Origin: Blastopirellula sediminis
GTDB taxonomy: Bacteria > Planctomycetota > Planctomycetia > Pirellulales > Pirellulaceae
Length of the DNA stretch: 64,000 nucleotides
Direction: 5' to 3'
NCBI RefSeq assembly: GCF_020966755.1
Contig: NZ_JAJKFT010000004.1
Location: forward strand, 1,488,001 to 1,552,000
The notes below the pieces were generated by a model that did no database searches, had not been told where the DNA came from, and was given only the letters and a program-made list of their open reading frames with translations. Below are positions 9,256 to 17,768 of this stretch, piece after piece. Both the position numbers and the translations under genes were made by a program. How positions within the stretch are numbered: the first letter of the stretch is position 1; every line of letters begins with the position of its first letter.

Positions 9256-9353
9256 TCACCGCCGCTCCTGCCAGAAAAACATGGGGTATAGCCGCGTTAT
9301 CTTAATCTGGTAAAGCGGGGTTTGCCTAGCGAATAGAGGGAGCGATGGTTCGC

Positions 9354-9965
9354 TCACCGAAGCCGTCGCCAGATTTCGCACAGCAGCCGCTGCGTCGCTC
9401 TGCCGCGATGGCCGATCAATCGCGTCGCGGCGGGGCTCATCTCGGCAAGACGCCGGCGATACTCGACGATTTCCAAGTGGGCGTCGTAGCCGATGCCAAA
9501 TTGTCCCCGTGCCTCATCGCGGATGCGTCCATGACACTCGCCGATCGCTTCGCAAAAGATCTCGCCGGTAGGATCGGCGATCGCCAGGTGACAGACGAAG
9601 CGGGCAGCTCGTTTGGCGAGGGGGACGTCATGCAATGCCGCGACTAGCTTTGCGCGATTCTCTTGCGCGGTCGCGTTGTCGCCGGCATAGCGTGCGGACC
9701 GAACGCCGGGGTCTCCGCCAAGTGCGGCGACTTCCAGCCCGGTATCATCGGCCAAGACCCATTGGCCGGTCTGTTGGGCGTAGCCGATCGCTTTTTTCAG
9801 CGCGTTCTCGCGAAGCGTTTCGCCATCTTCAACAACCGGCGTAGCGCCGGGGAAATCGCGGAGCGATTGTAGCGGAACGCCTAGCGGCGACAGCGAAGTC
9901 TCCAATTCCTGCACTTTGTGCGCGTTGCCGGTCGCGATCAGCAGTGCAGGGAAGGGGAGCTTCAT
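9354..9965 (-). CDS. rdgB: Non-canonical purine NTP pyrophosphatase (RdgB/HAM1)
   Basis: 203 residues. It hydrolyses ITP, dITP and XTP to monophosphates, cleaning the nucleotide pool in the cytoplasm. The fold signature is complete: an N-terminal ATGNAHKVQE loop (substrate phosphate binding), the VEDGETLRENALKKA helix, the acidic LADDTGLEV motif (D73/D74, metal/catalysis; the family usually has DDSGL), the PGVRSARYAG segment and a C-terminal GHRGRATQRL. It begins four nt after the stop of the upstream U32 gene, so the two are translationally coupled. A small GAGCGA/TCGCTC hairpin overlaps its stop codon. Confidence 0.95.
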   Translation of the reverse strand: MKLPFPALLIATGNAHKVQELETSLSPLGVPLQSLRDFPGATPVVEDGETLRENALKKAIGYAQQTGQWVLADDTGLEVAALGGDPGVRSARYAGDNATAQENRAKLVAALHDVPLAKRAARFVCHLAIADPTGEIFCEAIGECHGRIRDEARGQFGIGYDAHLEIVEYRRRLAEMSPAATRLIGHRGRATQRLLCEIWRRLR

Positions 9966-9969
9966 CGGT

Positions 9970-12501
9970 TTACAGGATCGCCAGCGGATTGCGACGTTCT
10001 TCCAAGGTGCCGCGGGTGACGCCGACGCGATTGAGCGCCTTCAGTTCGGTCCAGACTTCTTTGCCGGTGATTTGTCCGGTTAGTAGCGACGAATAGAGAT
10101 CGAGCGTGTTGTAAACTTGCGACTTGGTCGCTTCGTCAAGAAGTTCGACGCGGAAGTAGCGAATGCCCAAATCGACGAGCGCCGCGACCGCTTCGGCGCC
10201 GCTTTGCGGAGCGGCGTTGTAGAGCGTGTTCCGGCAGCCGACGTCGGCGGTCAGCAAATGTTCGCTCCCGACCCGATCGCGCAGACGGACGACATGCGTA
10301 TCGCAGGGGCGCCCACAGTTGGTCTTGTTGGTGCCAGGGGAAAGGACGGAGCAGAAGACGCAATGCTCCATGTGGAACATCGGCATATGCTGGTGGACGA
10401 CCACTTCCAACAGTTGCGTCGGACTGCGGCGGACCATCTCGAACAATTGCTCGCGATTCAAATCGTACGACGCCGTGATTCGCTCAGCCCCTTGGCGGCG
10501 AAGGAAGTCGACGGTCAGCTCATTCGCCGCGTTCAGCGAGAAGTCGGCGACGCTGGCGATCTCCCGCTCGCGATAGAAACGCAGGCCGGAAAGGTTGCGG
10601 ACCAGGATGCCGTCCGCCTTTTGTTTTTCGAGCGCCTTGAAGATCCCCATCTCCCCCGGCTTTTGGATGCGGGGAGTCGCCAGGTAGATCTGTGCGCCGG
10701 CGGCATGCGAGATCGCGACGGCCTGGCGATATTCGCGGATGTCGGCGAAATCGGCGTAGAGCCGCTTCATGCCGATCTCGCTCGCCCAGGTCAGTTGATC
10801 GAGCGTGCGACAAAGCAAGTGCAAGTGAGGCGTGTCGTCGGTGGGGACATTTGCCGGGATCGCTTCCCGCAGTCGCGGCAACACGGCTTGGGGATCGACG
10901 GCGTGAGCCCGGATCGACGCGGCGCGGCGAGCGGCGGTCAATTGCTCAACCATCTGCTTTCGCAAGGCGCCAAGCACGCTCAGCGGCGCCATCGGTTCGC
11001 CGGAAATGTCGGCCGTCAGCTGCGTCAGGCGGAAGCCGGTTTCTCCCAACCGCGAGAACTGTTCCTGCAGCGTCTCGGCGGAGAGAGGATGTTTGCGGGC
11101 CGCTTCGAGCGGTTGTTCGGTTTGCAGTTGCAGCTGGGGCAAGTCGGCGACGGTCGCGATCAATTGCAGCGGTTGATCGACGGCCGCCGTGACGTGCAAA
11201 TGTAGATCAACGTCGCGCGGCGCGATTTCGCCGTCAAACGACTTTCGCAGCCGGCGATTCAACTCCGGATCGTCGCTCTTCCAGATTTTTTGGCCTGGGT
11301 AAAGCTGCGACAGGTCAATCGCGTCCCGCATCAGCGCCATCTCGACGACGCCGTGCGAAACTTCCCCCTCGATTCGATTTTGTCCTCGGTAGAGAGCGAA
11401 GACGCGACCCCCTTGTTCCTCTCCGGCGCTCCGGTCGCCGTCGAAGACGATTCCGTCGCCTGCTTTCAAAGCTCGCCGGAGCGCGATCTTCACTCGTTGG
11501 CCTTGCACCTTTTGCACTTCGCCAACCAGGACGCCCCGTTTGGCCGAACTGATCGCCGGCACGAGCATCTTGTGATCGCAGCCATGCAGCCAACCGACCG
11601 AGAACCCGCGAGAGAACGACAGCTCCATCTCTTCGACGTTGCGCGGCGTGAACTCAACCGGGCGTCCGGCGACGGCGGCGTCGATCGCGGTGCGATAGTG
11701 CCGCGTGATGTTGGCGACATATTCCGGCGTCTTGAGTCGCCCTTCGATCTTCAGCGAGACGACGCCGGCTTCGATCAATTCCGGCGTGACCGCAAACCCG
11801 GCCAGGTCTTGCGGGCTGAGCAGGTACTTTTGATCGCCCAGGTCGACATCCTCACCGTCGCAGATCAACTCGTAGGGCAATCGACAGGCCTGGGCGCATT
11901 GGCCACGATTGGCGCTGCGGCCGCCGAGCGACTCGCTGGTCAGGCATTGTCCGCTGTAGGCGACGCAGAGGGCGCCATGGACGAACGCTTCGAGCGGCAT
12001 CTCCGTTTCGGCGTGGATGGCCGAAATTTCCGGAATCGAGAGTTCGCGGGCCAGCACCACCCGTTCGACCCCCATTTCGGTCGCCAAGGCGATGCACTCG
12101 GCGCTGGTCATCGTCATCTGGGTCGAAGCGTGGATGGGTAGCGTTGGTGCGATCTGGCGGATCATGCCGACCAGGCCGAGGTCTTGCACCAACAGGGCGT
12201 CGACGCCGGCCGCAGCGATCTGGCGAACGAGGAGTTCGACCGCTTCCAGTTCTGGGGAGAAGGCCAGGGTATTGAGGGTGACGTAACCGCGGACCCCATG
12301 CCAATGGAGGAACGCCATCAGCGGCGCCAGGTCCTCGACCTCAAAATTGTTGGCCCGGGCACGCGCGTTAAACCCGCTGGTCAGCCCAAAATAGATCGCA
12401 TCGGCGCCGTTGGCGACCGCCGCTTTGGCGCAGTCCCAATTGCCGGCGGGCGCCAGAAGTTCCGGGGCAGCACGATGTTCTGACATAGAAGAAGCGATCA
12501 C
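9970..12501 (-). CDS. U32-family peptidase-like RNA hydroxylation protein (RlhA/TrhP type, long form)
   Basis: 843 residues. It starts with PELLAPAGNWDCAKAAVANG, the N-terminus of peptidase family U32. In characterised bacterial members (RlhA, TrhP/YegQ) this fold is used for C5-hydroxylation of rRNA or tRNA rather than proteolysis, with prephenate-derived chemistry and an Fe-S cluster. Visible cysteine clusters are the CLTSESLGGRSANRGQCAQA region followed by C (about 180-205) and, in the C-terminal half, EHCVFCS with later Cys (about 700-745). The central part (about 380-520) corresponds to DUF3656. The length equals a U32 domain plus DUF3656 plus a second U32-like half. ATG at 12501 is used here; a second Met lies five codons in. 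It is coupled to rdgB. Confidence 0.85.
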   Translation of the reverse strand: MIASSMSEHRAAPELLAPAGNWDCAKAAVANGADAIYFGLTSGFNARARANNFEVEDLAPLMAFLHWHGVRGYVTLNTLAFSPELEAVELLVRQIAAAGVDALLVQDLGLVGMIRQIAPTLPIHASTQMTMTSAECIALATEMGVERVVLARELSIPEISAIHAETEMPLEAFVHGALCVAYSGQCLTSESLGGRSANRGQCAQACRLPYELICDGEDVDLGDQKYLLSPQDLAGFAVTPELIEAGVVSLKIEGRLKTPEYVANITRHYRTAIDAAVAGRPVEFTPRNVEEMELSFSRGFSVGWLHGCDHKMLVPAISSAKRGVLVGEVQKVQGQRVKIALRRALKAGDGIVFDGDRSAGEEQGGRVFALYRGQNRIEGEVSHGVVEMALMRDAIDLSQLYPGQKIWKSDDPELNRRLRKSFDGEIAPRDVDLHLHVTAAVDQPLQLIATVADLPQLQLQTEQPLEAARKHPLSAETLQEQFSRLGETGFRLTQLTADISGEPMAPLSVLGALRKQMVEQLTAARRAASIRAHAVDPQAVLPRLREAIPANVPTDDTPHLHLLCRTLDQLTWASEIGMKRLYADFADIREYRQAVAISHAAGAQIYLATPRIQKPGEMGIFKALEKQKADGILVRNLSGLRFYREREIASVADFSLNAANELTVDFLRRQGAERITASYDLNREQLFEMVRRSPTQLLEVVVHQHMPMFHMEHCVFCSVLSPGTNKTNCGRPCDTHVVRLRDRVGSEHLLTADVGCRNTLYNAAPQSGAEAVAALVDLGIRYFRVELLDEATKSQVYNTLDLYSSLLTGQITGKEVWTELKALNRVGVTRGTLEERRNPLAIL

Positions 12502-12587
12502 TAGAGGGTGGCGTAAACCGCCATTCTAGCAATCGCTTCGATGGTTCGTCAGGCGATTTGCTGCGGGTTTCCCCCGGCAACCGCTTT

Positions 12588-12992
12588 CTATTTGGTCAAC
12601 TCGACCGTCAGCGTGTTCGACCCAGACACGATGGTGACATTGGGAGCGGCTGGTTTATAGCCGCTGTAGGGTGCAGTAGGCAGCGATTGGCCCGGCTTCA
12701 GGTCTTCCGGAATCGTGACCGGCGGGGGCGAAAAAGAGATTGTTCCGCTTCCGATAACGACGCCATCGCCATCCTTGTAGGTGGTCATCTTAAAAGTGCC
12801 GTCCGATTGGATGGCGCCGGAGCTTGGCTTGCCTTCGACGGCTGGGATGAAGGTAATCGTCCCTCCATTTACCGGCTTTCCGTCGGCAGTAACGGTTCCT
12901 GAGGTGGGAGCGAGCGCCGCTCCGTTTTGATTACATCCAAAGCACCAAGCGGTCAAAGGCAGAATCAAGGCGAGATGAATTAGTTGTTTCAT
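12588..12992 (-). CDS. Small lipoprotein with a carboxypeptidase-regulatory-like (Ig) domain
   Basis: 134 residues. The N-terminus has a hydrophobic signal and a lipobox-like segment ending TAWCFGC; either Cys could be lipidated. The mature part (SGTVTADGKPVNGGTITFIP, then a GTFKMTTYKDGDGVV strand pair) is the transthyretin-like carboxypeptidase regulatory fold common in planctomycete envelope lipoproteins. It follows the DUF1559 gene on the same strand, a pairing repeated many times in planctomycete genomes, but a strong hairpin terminator lies between them. Role unknown; probably a cell-envelope structural protein. Confidence 0.8.
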   Translation of the reverse strand: MKQLIHLALILPLTAWCFGCNQNGAALAPTSGTVTADGKPVNGGTITFIPAVEGKPSSGAIQSDGTFKMTTYKDGDGVVIGSGTISFSPPPVTIPEDLKPGQSLPTAPYSGYKPAAPNVTIVSGSNTLTVELTK

Positions 12993-13045
12993 GGGCTTGC
13001 TATTGGTCGCCGAAAGGCCTGTTGTTGGGTGAGACTAGAGGAAAA

Positions 13046-13073
13046 GCTCTCCGTCGCAACCGCGACGGAGAGC
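13046..13073. terminator. Strong bidirectional hairpin terminator
   Basis: Twelve-base perfect stem GCTCTCCGTCGC / GCGACGGAGAGC with an AACC loop. On the minus strand it is followed by TTTTCC, on the plus strand by CTCTTTT. It sits 31 nt after the end of the DUF1559 gene and before the lipoprotein gene, so it should end most DUF1559 transcripts and set the ratio of the two products. Confidence 0.85.
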
Positions 13074-13103
13074 CTCTTTTGATGAGACTGACGCGGAGCG
13101 TGA

Positions 13104-14141
13104 CTACGGCAGGGTCACTGGCACGCCGTCATTGCGGCTGCCGATCGCGCGATAAACCGACAGATTAACCGTTTCCGGCACAAAGTGAACCGAACCGTCG
13201 CAGAACAGGAACTGGGCGCCGCCGGGGTGTTGGCTGCCGAAGCTCTGATCCGATTCGTCGGTGTTGTCCTTGCGGTTGATGTAGTAGGCGGTGTCCATGA
13301 TGCGGAGGTTGGCGCTGATGCAGCGACCGTTGCAGCCGCCGCCGTTACCGCCGGCCCAAATCGGGAAGCGACAATCATTGGTCACTTGCGGAGTCGCGCG
13401 GTAGGTAGCCGTCACTTCGCCGATAGCGACAGTGTTGCTGGAGCCGTCGGTGATCTGCGCGAAGTTGGTCATGAACGTGTTGTTGTTTTCGTTGTCGAAC
13501 AACAGCACGCCGTTCTGACGCGAGCCCGAGAACTGAGCGCAACCGTAGTAGTAGTTGCTGCCGTCATGCAGCACGCCGTCACGCATTTCCCAGCCCATGT
13601 TGCCGAGGTAGTTGCTCTTGCCGTTACCTTCGTCGTCTTGCCGCGGCAAAATGTCCGAAGGGCAGATGAACGCGTCCAGCGCCGAAGCTCGCAGGGGTGC
13701 GTCCCAAGCGCCGTTGCGATTACGCGACCATTGATTGCACGTGTCGATGTTGACGGCGTCGGTGCACGGGGCGCTCAGCTTGTGGCGGCCCGGACGAATC
13801 ATCAGCACGACTTTCTCACCGCCGGTGCCGGTATAGCTGGTGATCTGGTCATGGAGATTTCCCAGTTCCAGCTGCGGCAGGAGGTGGAAGCCGAAGCCGA
13901 ACGAGTCATTGTCATCGTCGGTTTGACCGTTCGGAAAATATTGGTACGTGTCATGGAAGTTGTGCATTGCCAACCCGAGTTGCTTCAGGTTGTTGCTGCA
14001 AGACATGCGACGAGCCGCTTCACGAGCCTGCTGAACCGCGGGGAGCAATAGCGCAATCAACACGCCGATGATCGCGATCACGACCAGGAGCTCAACCAGG
14101 GTGAAGCCGGACCGGCCCTTTCTTGGGGAAATGATTTGCAT
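13104..14141 (-). CDS. DUF1559 prepilin-like protein (H-X9-DG type)
   Basis: 345 residues. It opens with a type IV prepilin-like signal ([20 protein letters not shown], cleavage after Gly and methylation of Phe expected), followed by the planctomycete-specific helix [20 protein letters not shown]. The C-terminal H-X9-DG motif is present as [17 protein letters not shown]. This DUF1559/SBP_bac_10 family is massively expanded in Planctomycetota and thought to form pseudopilin-like surface structures. Length is normal. A long AT-rich upstream region (14142-14477) probably holds its promoter; a strong terminator follows. Confidence 0.93.
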   Translation of the reverse strand: MQIISPRKGRSGFTLVELLVVIAIIGVLIALLLPAVQQAREAARRMSCSNNLKQLGLAMHNFHDTYQYFPNGQTDDDNDSFGFGFHLLPQLELGNLHDQITSYTGTGGEKVVLMIRPGRHKLSAPCTDAVNIDTCNQWSRNRNGAWDAPLRASALDAFICPSDILPRQDDEGNGKSNYLGNMGWEMRDGVLHDGSNYYYGCAQFSGSRQNGVLLFDNENNNTFMTNFAQITDGSSNTVAIGEVTATYRATPQVTNDCRFPIWAGGNGGGCNGRCISANLRIMDTAYYINRKDNTDESDQSFGSQHPGGAQFLFCDGSVHFVPETVNLSVYRAIGSRNDGVPVTLP

Positions 14142-14627
14142 GGGGCGATATCCTTATAACGGAAGATTAGGAAGAGAATTGACTCGCGAATAAAGCCGAA
14201 AAAGAACACAAAGGAAGAGTTGGTATCGGCAGTCCGTCATGCGACGTCACTCGCCGATCGAATCGCTAGAGGGGAAATTAATTACGTCCAGGTCGCATTA
14301 AGGGCGACCAGAGAGAATAGGAAAAAGCACAGAATTAATAAAAATATAGTATCTTCGCTTCGTATTGCTTGTCTAGAGCTTTTGTTATCCCGGTAAGCAG
14401 TTGTTTGCAAAGAATTTATGTTTGTGTGCAAACTAAGAGGGCGTCTGCGCTATAAAAAGAGAGTCAATTTGTGAGTTTTGGCGCAGAATGGAAAGATTCT
14501 CAAGGTTGCCGCGGATTTTTGTTTTGGATTTGATCGTTGGCGACTCGGCGAATCGGAAGCGTTAATTCAATCAAGCCATTTCTTGGGGGAGCCGACCGGG
14601 GAACGGGTCGTCGCTACTGCCGCAGAG
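14142..14627. other. AT-rich intergenic region upstream of the DUF1559 gene
   Basis: About 490 nt without a supported gene. 14270-14460 is noticeably richer in A/T than its surroundings and likely holds the DUF1559 promoter on the minus strand. Short arms TTTGCA and TGCAAA flank about 20 nt near 14404-14445. The plus-strand open frame starting near 14478 is the antisense shadow of the broken gene at 14628-15200. Confidence 0.5.
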
Positions 14628-15200
14628 CTACTTTTTGTCGCGCAGGCGAAGCGTTGGAGTGCCGCTATGTCCCGTGTGGCAACCGGTGCAGAAGTGGGTG
14701 AATCCCATTCTGGCTCCGCTGTCGTGGTCGCCTGCGAAGGCGAAGAATCTTGGGGCGTCGCCGTGCTCGTCCTGCGCGATCCCTTCCCACTGAACGACAT
14801 GACCTTTCGCGTCAAAACCGTCGGCGACCCAGGAGACGCGTTGAATTCGAAGGCGTCTTGCTCGACTTTCGTTTCTAGCAAGAGTTCAAACTTCTCGAGC
14901 ATGCGATTCGTTTCTGGTTCGTCAAAGCGATCGCGATGGAATGCGTAGACGCGAATCGTTTCGTCAGGCGAATGCTCTCGGCGGTCGCATTCTCTGCGGG
15001 CCAATCTTGGTCGGCGACGTACAAGCCGTAACGTACCGCTTCCCACTCCGCATGTTCGTCGGGCGCCGCGGAGGAAAGGAGCATCTGGCCAGGAGGCAAC
15101 GGACCAGGTGTGGCCAAGCTCAATGGCCGGTCTTTCGCATCTTTGGCCGGCAGGGATGCTCGATTGCGAATTCGCCGAAAAAATTGAATAAATCGGCGAA
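14628..15200 (-). pseudogene. Frameshifted CxxCH (haem-binding-like) protein gene
   Basis: Three reading frames must be joined to get one sensible protein. Frame one gives APDEHAEWEAVRYGLYVADQ (about 15060-15000). Frame two gives SPDETIRVYAFHRDRFDEPE and onward to EQDAFEF (about 14995-14855). Frame three gives RVSWVADGFDAKGHVVQWEG and onward through GFTHFCTGCHTGHSGTPTLR to the TAG at 14630-14628. The last part carries a CxxCH c-type haem motif near the C-terminus. Breaks lie near 15000 and near 14853 (one base missing). Either this is a decaying gene or the sequence has two indel errors. The start is not defined; the gene follows the VTT-domain gene directly. I do not recognise the family. 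Confidence 0.65.
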
Positions 15201-15947
15201 TTAGGGGGAGCGACGAAGCCGCTTCATCATTTGCTTCGTCACCAGAGGAAGCGCTCCCAGCAATGCGAACGCGACCAGAGTCGGCCAGCGGACGATTGCG
15301 CCGAGACCTTGTTGTTGGATGGCGCTCATCGACGGGAGACTGGCTCCGGCCGCCACATAGACGATTGTGCCGGCCAACATCCCGAGTTGGCTGACCCACC
15401 AGAACGTCCACAAACGGATCGGCGTCAGCCCCATCAGTAGATTGACGAGGAAGAAGGGGAAGACCGGAATCAAGCGAAGCGTAAACAGGTAATACGCTCC
15501 CTCCGCTTCAATCGACGCGTTCAACTTTTCGAGCCGCTGTTGATATCGCCGCTGAACCGCGTCGCGAAACAAATAGCGGCTGAGAGAAAACGCGATTGTC
15601 GCTCCCAGCGTCGAAGCGAAGCTAACCAGCGTGACTCCGGCGACCGGGCCAAACAGCCAGCCGTAAAAGAGCGACAACAGCGCGGCGCCAGGCAGCGAAA
15701 GCCCCGTGATCACGACATAGATAACGAAGGCGCCGGCGTAAGCCGTTAGCCAATGCTGCTGCTGAAAATCGCGCAGCGCCTCTTCTCGTGCGACCAGCGA
15801 GTCCAGCGACAGATGCCGGCCAAAAAAGAAATAAACGAGGCCGATCGAAAGGAGGCATACCAGGGCGACAATCCAACGCCAGTAGCGCGGTCCGGCGCTG
15901 GGGGACGCCGGCGGTTGCAGTTCCGATTCGTTCGCTGAGTTGGCCAT
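15201..15947 (-). CDS. VTT-domain membrane protein (TVP38/TMEM64 family)
   Basis: 248 residues with about six membrane segments. A short soluble N-terminus is followed by TM1 (VALVCLLSIGLVYFFFG), then the VTT core: LSLPGAALLSLFYGWLFGPV, SFASTLGATIAFSLSRYLFR and, later, LRLIPVFPFFLVNLLMGLTP. These are signatures of the TVP38/TMEM64 branch of the DedA superfamily, inner-membrane proteins linked to lipid flipping/scrambling. Length is normal. It ends at an inverted repeat (TTCGCCGA/TCGGCGAA, 15171-15200) and is followed by the broken CxxCH gene. Exact substrate unknown. Confidence 0.9.
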   Translation of the reverse strand: MANSANESELQPPASPSAGPRYWRWIVALVCLLSIGLVYFFFGRHLSLDSLVAREEALRDFQQQHWLTAYAGAFVIYVVITGLSLPGAALLSLFYGWLFGPVAGVTLVSFASTLGATIAFSLSRYLFRDAVQRRYQQRLEKLNASIEAEGAYYLFTLRLIPVFPFFLVNLLMGLTPIRLWTFWWVSQLGMLAGTIVYVAAGASLPSMSAIQQQGLGAIVRWPTLVAFALLGALPLVTKQMMKRLRRSP

Positions 15948-16005
15948 TCAATGGATTGAAGTGCAGGGCGGATGAATAAAGTACAGGCGGACTCGTCCAA
16001 GGTGT

Positions 16006-16030
16006 GCCACTGCTGGCTTGCCCAGCAGTG
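16006..16030. repeat. REP palindrome (family A), left flank of the RAYT gene
   Basis: CACTGCTGG-CTTGC-CCAGCAGTG, a 9-bp stem with 5-nt loop, 18 nt beyond the transposase stop codon. The same unit flanks the other side in inverted orientation (16662-16684) and recurs at 27593-27675 (inverted pair) and 29712-29738. Confidence 0.9.
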
Positions 16031-16047
16031 AAACGGCTTTGCGATGC

Positions 16048-16638
16048 TCAGTGACTCCGAGTACTCCAATCCGCCGGGAGTTTGGTGATCGCAGGGAGGT
16101 CCCTGTCAATTGGCGAATCAGGGACGAGTATTCGTCTAGCGCTGGACCATTTCCAGTCGACTGCACGTGCGCAGAGCCTTCTCTTTACTGGATTCTCATG
16201 GAGATAGTCAATCGACAACATTGTCGTCGTTGGATTGGTGATATTACGGTCGTAGCCGGGGCCTTCTTGCCAGAATCGAAAGGTCTCGACGCCCGGTCGT
16301 TGTTCAACCGTAAGTCGTTGAAGCAGCGGGCTGTTGTGCAGGAGAAGAAGTTGTTTGATTCTGTAGGAAAACGGCCGCTTGATCGCTCGTAATAGCTCTG
16401 GAATTGGGGAAGCGTCATGTTCCGGAAAGACGAGTAGATGAATGTGCTCAGGCATATAGACGAATGCAATTAGGCGATAGTGATGCCGGTCGATCGCTCG
16501 TTGAATGCTCTCGGAGAGCATTGACCGCCAAGTATCGTTGGTCAGGAGTTGCATCCGCTGAAAACAAGAGAAAGTCAGTTCATGAAGATGGCCTGCTTCA
16601 TGAAAGTGCTTAATCAATTTTCGCCGGGGTGGGTTCAT
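16048..16638 (-). CDS. REP-associated tyrosine transposase (RAYT, TnpA-REP)
   Basis: 196 residues from the ATG at 16638; an upstream in-frame ATG at 16674 lies inside the flanking palindrome, so the shorter start is preferred. It is a single-domain HUH endonuclease of the IS200/IS605-related Y1 class: HUH motif PEHIHLLVFP (H65, H67) and a candidate nucleophile Tyr in PFSYRIKQLL (Y92), followed by the YDRNITNPTTTMLSIDYLHE and NPVKRRLC motifs typical of RAYTs. Such enzymes cut and join single-stranded REP hairpins. It is flanked by two family A palindromes in opposite orientation, the standard RAYT/REP arrangement. It looks intact. Confidence 0.92.
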   Translation of the reverse strand: MNPPRRKLIKHFHEAGHLHELTFSCFQRMQLLTNDTWRSMLSESIQRAIDRHHYRLIAFVYMPEHIHLLVFPEHDASPIPELLRAIKRPFSYRIKQLLLLHNSPLLQRLTVEQRPGVETFRFWQEGPGYDRNITNPTTTMLSIDYLHENPVKRRLCARAVDWKWSSARRILVPDSPIDRDLPAITKLPADWSTRSH

Positions 16639-16661
16639 GCCCCCAGTTGTAGGCTCTGCGG

Positions 16662-16684
16662 CACTGCTGGACAAGCCAGCAGTG
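16662..16684. repeat. REP palindrome (family A), right flank of the RAYT gene
   Basis: CACTGCTGG-ACAAG-CCAGCAGTG, the reverse-complement version of the copy at 16006-16030 with one loop base changed. It lies just upstream of the preferred RAYT start. Confidence 0.9.
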
Positions 16685-16720
16685 GCACCCAGTTCTTTGT
16701 AATAAAGAAATACTAAGACT

Positions 16721-16981
16721 TTACTTCTTCTTTGATGCCTTTGTCTTTTTTACCTCTTCTTTCTTCGCCGCTTGTCGAGCCCGAGTAAGACGGGCTTGTT
16801 GCAGCGGAGTCCAGGCTTCGAGGTAGTCGATCGAGCGGATCGCCATCGTCGTTTCGATCTTCACTTCCGCCGGACCTTCGCTGGCCCAATCTGCCCGGAA
16901 TTCTCGCAATTTTGCCAGGAATTTGACGATGCGATCCTCCATCTCCTTGATGTCGTCGACGGTCTGATACTCCATTCCCAT
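16721..16981 (-). CDS. Small helical protein, divergent from the phage-like cluster
   Basis: 86 residues from the ATG at 16981, preceded by GGGAGA about six nt upstream; the frame stays open further upstream but without a better start. It begins MGMEYQTVDDIKEMEDRIVK, likely amphipathic helices, and ends in a lysine-rich tail (KKEEVKKTKASKKK). No family recognised. It is transcribed away from the phage-like cluster across a region rich in palindromic boxes, and its stop codon overlaps a half-box of the same type (CTAAGACTTT, 16713-16722). A role in regulating the cluster is possible but unproven. Confidence 0.6.
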   Translation of the reverse strand: MGMEYQTVDDIKEMEDRIVKFLAKLREFRADWASEGPAEVKIETTMAIRSIDYLEAWTPLQQARLTRARQAAKKEEVKKTKASKKK

Positions 16982-17057
16982 GATCGGTCTCCCAGGACGA
17001 AAAAGGTTTCCTCGCTTCCATCTTATTGCCACAGAATAGCTTACGTCAAGAGTTGGA

Positions 17058-17135
17058 AAAGTCTTAGACTTTCGTGAATAATTCTTGTGCTTTAAGTCTT
17101 GCAAAAGTCTAAGACTTTTCTTAGAATGTTCTAAG
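17058..17135 (+). promoter_or_regulatory. Divergent control region with operator-like boxes and a candidate sigma-70 promoter
   Basis: Three palindromic boxes lie between divergent genes: AAAGTCTTAGACTTT (17058-17072), AAAAGTCTAAGACTTTT (17103-17119) and CTTAGAATGTTCTAAG (17120-17135), plus a half-site AAGTCTT (17094-17100). A candidate promoter reads TTGCAA (17099-17104), exactly 17 nt, then TAGAAT (17122-17127), so box two fills the spacer. This is a classic repressor-operator layout and would direct transcription into the phage-like cluster. A minus-strand pair TTGACG ... TAAGAT could serve the divergent gene. Function is inferred from layout. Confidence 0.6.
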
Positions 17136-17219
17136 TCATTGGGGGTTGGAGAGGCCGCTGGGGACGCCGCAAATTCTGGGCGTTTCCGGGCTTGGGCGAT
17201 CTTCCATACGTGGAGCGGA

Positions 17220-17768
17220 ATGGGTAACGAAACTTCCAAATCGCGGGGGCCTTGGATGCTTCTTCTTTCTCCTCCGGCGGCGCCGACGCCGCTCAGCTAT
17301 TACCGGATTCGCTCGATCCAGGACAAAGTGGACGGCGTCTATTACTGGCTGAAAGCGTCGCGAACACCGCAGCAGCAGGCGTTGTTCGCCGATCTGAAAG
17401 TCGCGCGTAATTTGCTCTGCGACTTGCCGGTGTTGCTCGCCGCCGAACGGGCGGAAGCGGATCGTCGCTGGCAAGCGGCGATTCAAGCGCTGTCACCGAA
17501 GCGAACCAACGAATCAATCGGGTGGAGCGAGATCAACGAAGATCACCCGCAGCGTCATCATTTTGAAAGCCACGAGACCGGCGTCGGCTGCTACGAGTTC
17601 CACGCCGAGTTCCATTTCGTTCGCGGACCGCGCGGCGATCAGCTAAACGGCGTGACCATCACCGACGCGCGACGTCTGGAAGAGGAGGAACTGGTCGAAG
17701 TGACGAACCCCGCCGAGTTCCGTTTGCTTGCATGCGAAGCGGAAACGTGGTGGGAGGCGCGACAATGA
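17220..17768 (+). CDS. Hypothetical protein, first gene of the phage-like cluster
   Basis: 182 residues if it starts at the ATG at 17220 (GGAG at 17212-17215); an ATG at 17256 with GGGGG upstream is nearly as good. Visible are a helical part (YRIRSIQDKVDGVYYWLKAS to about residue 90) and a C-terminal beta-rich part with GCYEFHAEFHFVRGPRGDQ. No family recognised and no signal peptide. Its stop overlaps the next start (ATGA), placing it in one operon with the small partner protein and the ABC/GNAT fusion. Confidence 0.65.
   Translation: MGNETSKSRGPWMLLLSPPAAPTPLSYYRIRSIQDKVDGVYYWLKASRTPQQQALFADLKVARNLLCDLPVLLAAERAEADRRWQAAIQALSPKRTNESIGWSEINEDHPQRHHFESHETGVGCYEFHAEFHFVRGPRGDQLNGVTITDARRLEEEELVEVTNPAEFRLLACEAETWWEARQ

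Noticed and set aside
10117-11205. Long open frame on the plus strand (over 360 codons) within the U32 gene
   Set aside because: Antisense shadow of the well-supported U32 protein in GC-rich DNA; Arg/Gly/Asp-rich composition without domain motifs and no ribosome binding site.
14478-14948. Plus-strand frame of 156 codons
   Set aside because: It is the antisense of the broken CxxCH gene, whose frames join into a sensible protein on the minus strand.
16662-16674. RAYT start at 16674
   Set aside because: It would place the first 12 codons in the flanking palindrome; the ATG at 16638 matches the usual RAYT N-terminus.
17057-17119. Rho-independent terminator in the AAAAGTCT/AGACTTTT palindromes
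   Set aside because: The position between divergent genes and overlap with a promoter-like element suit operators better; stems are AT-rich and weak.
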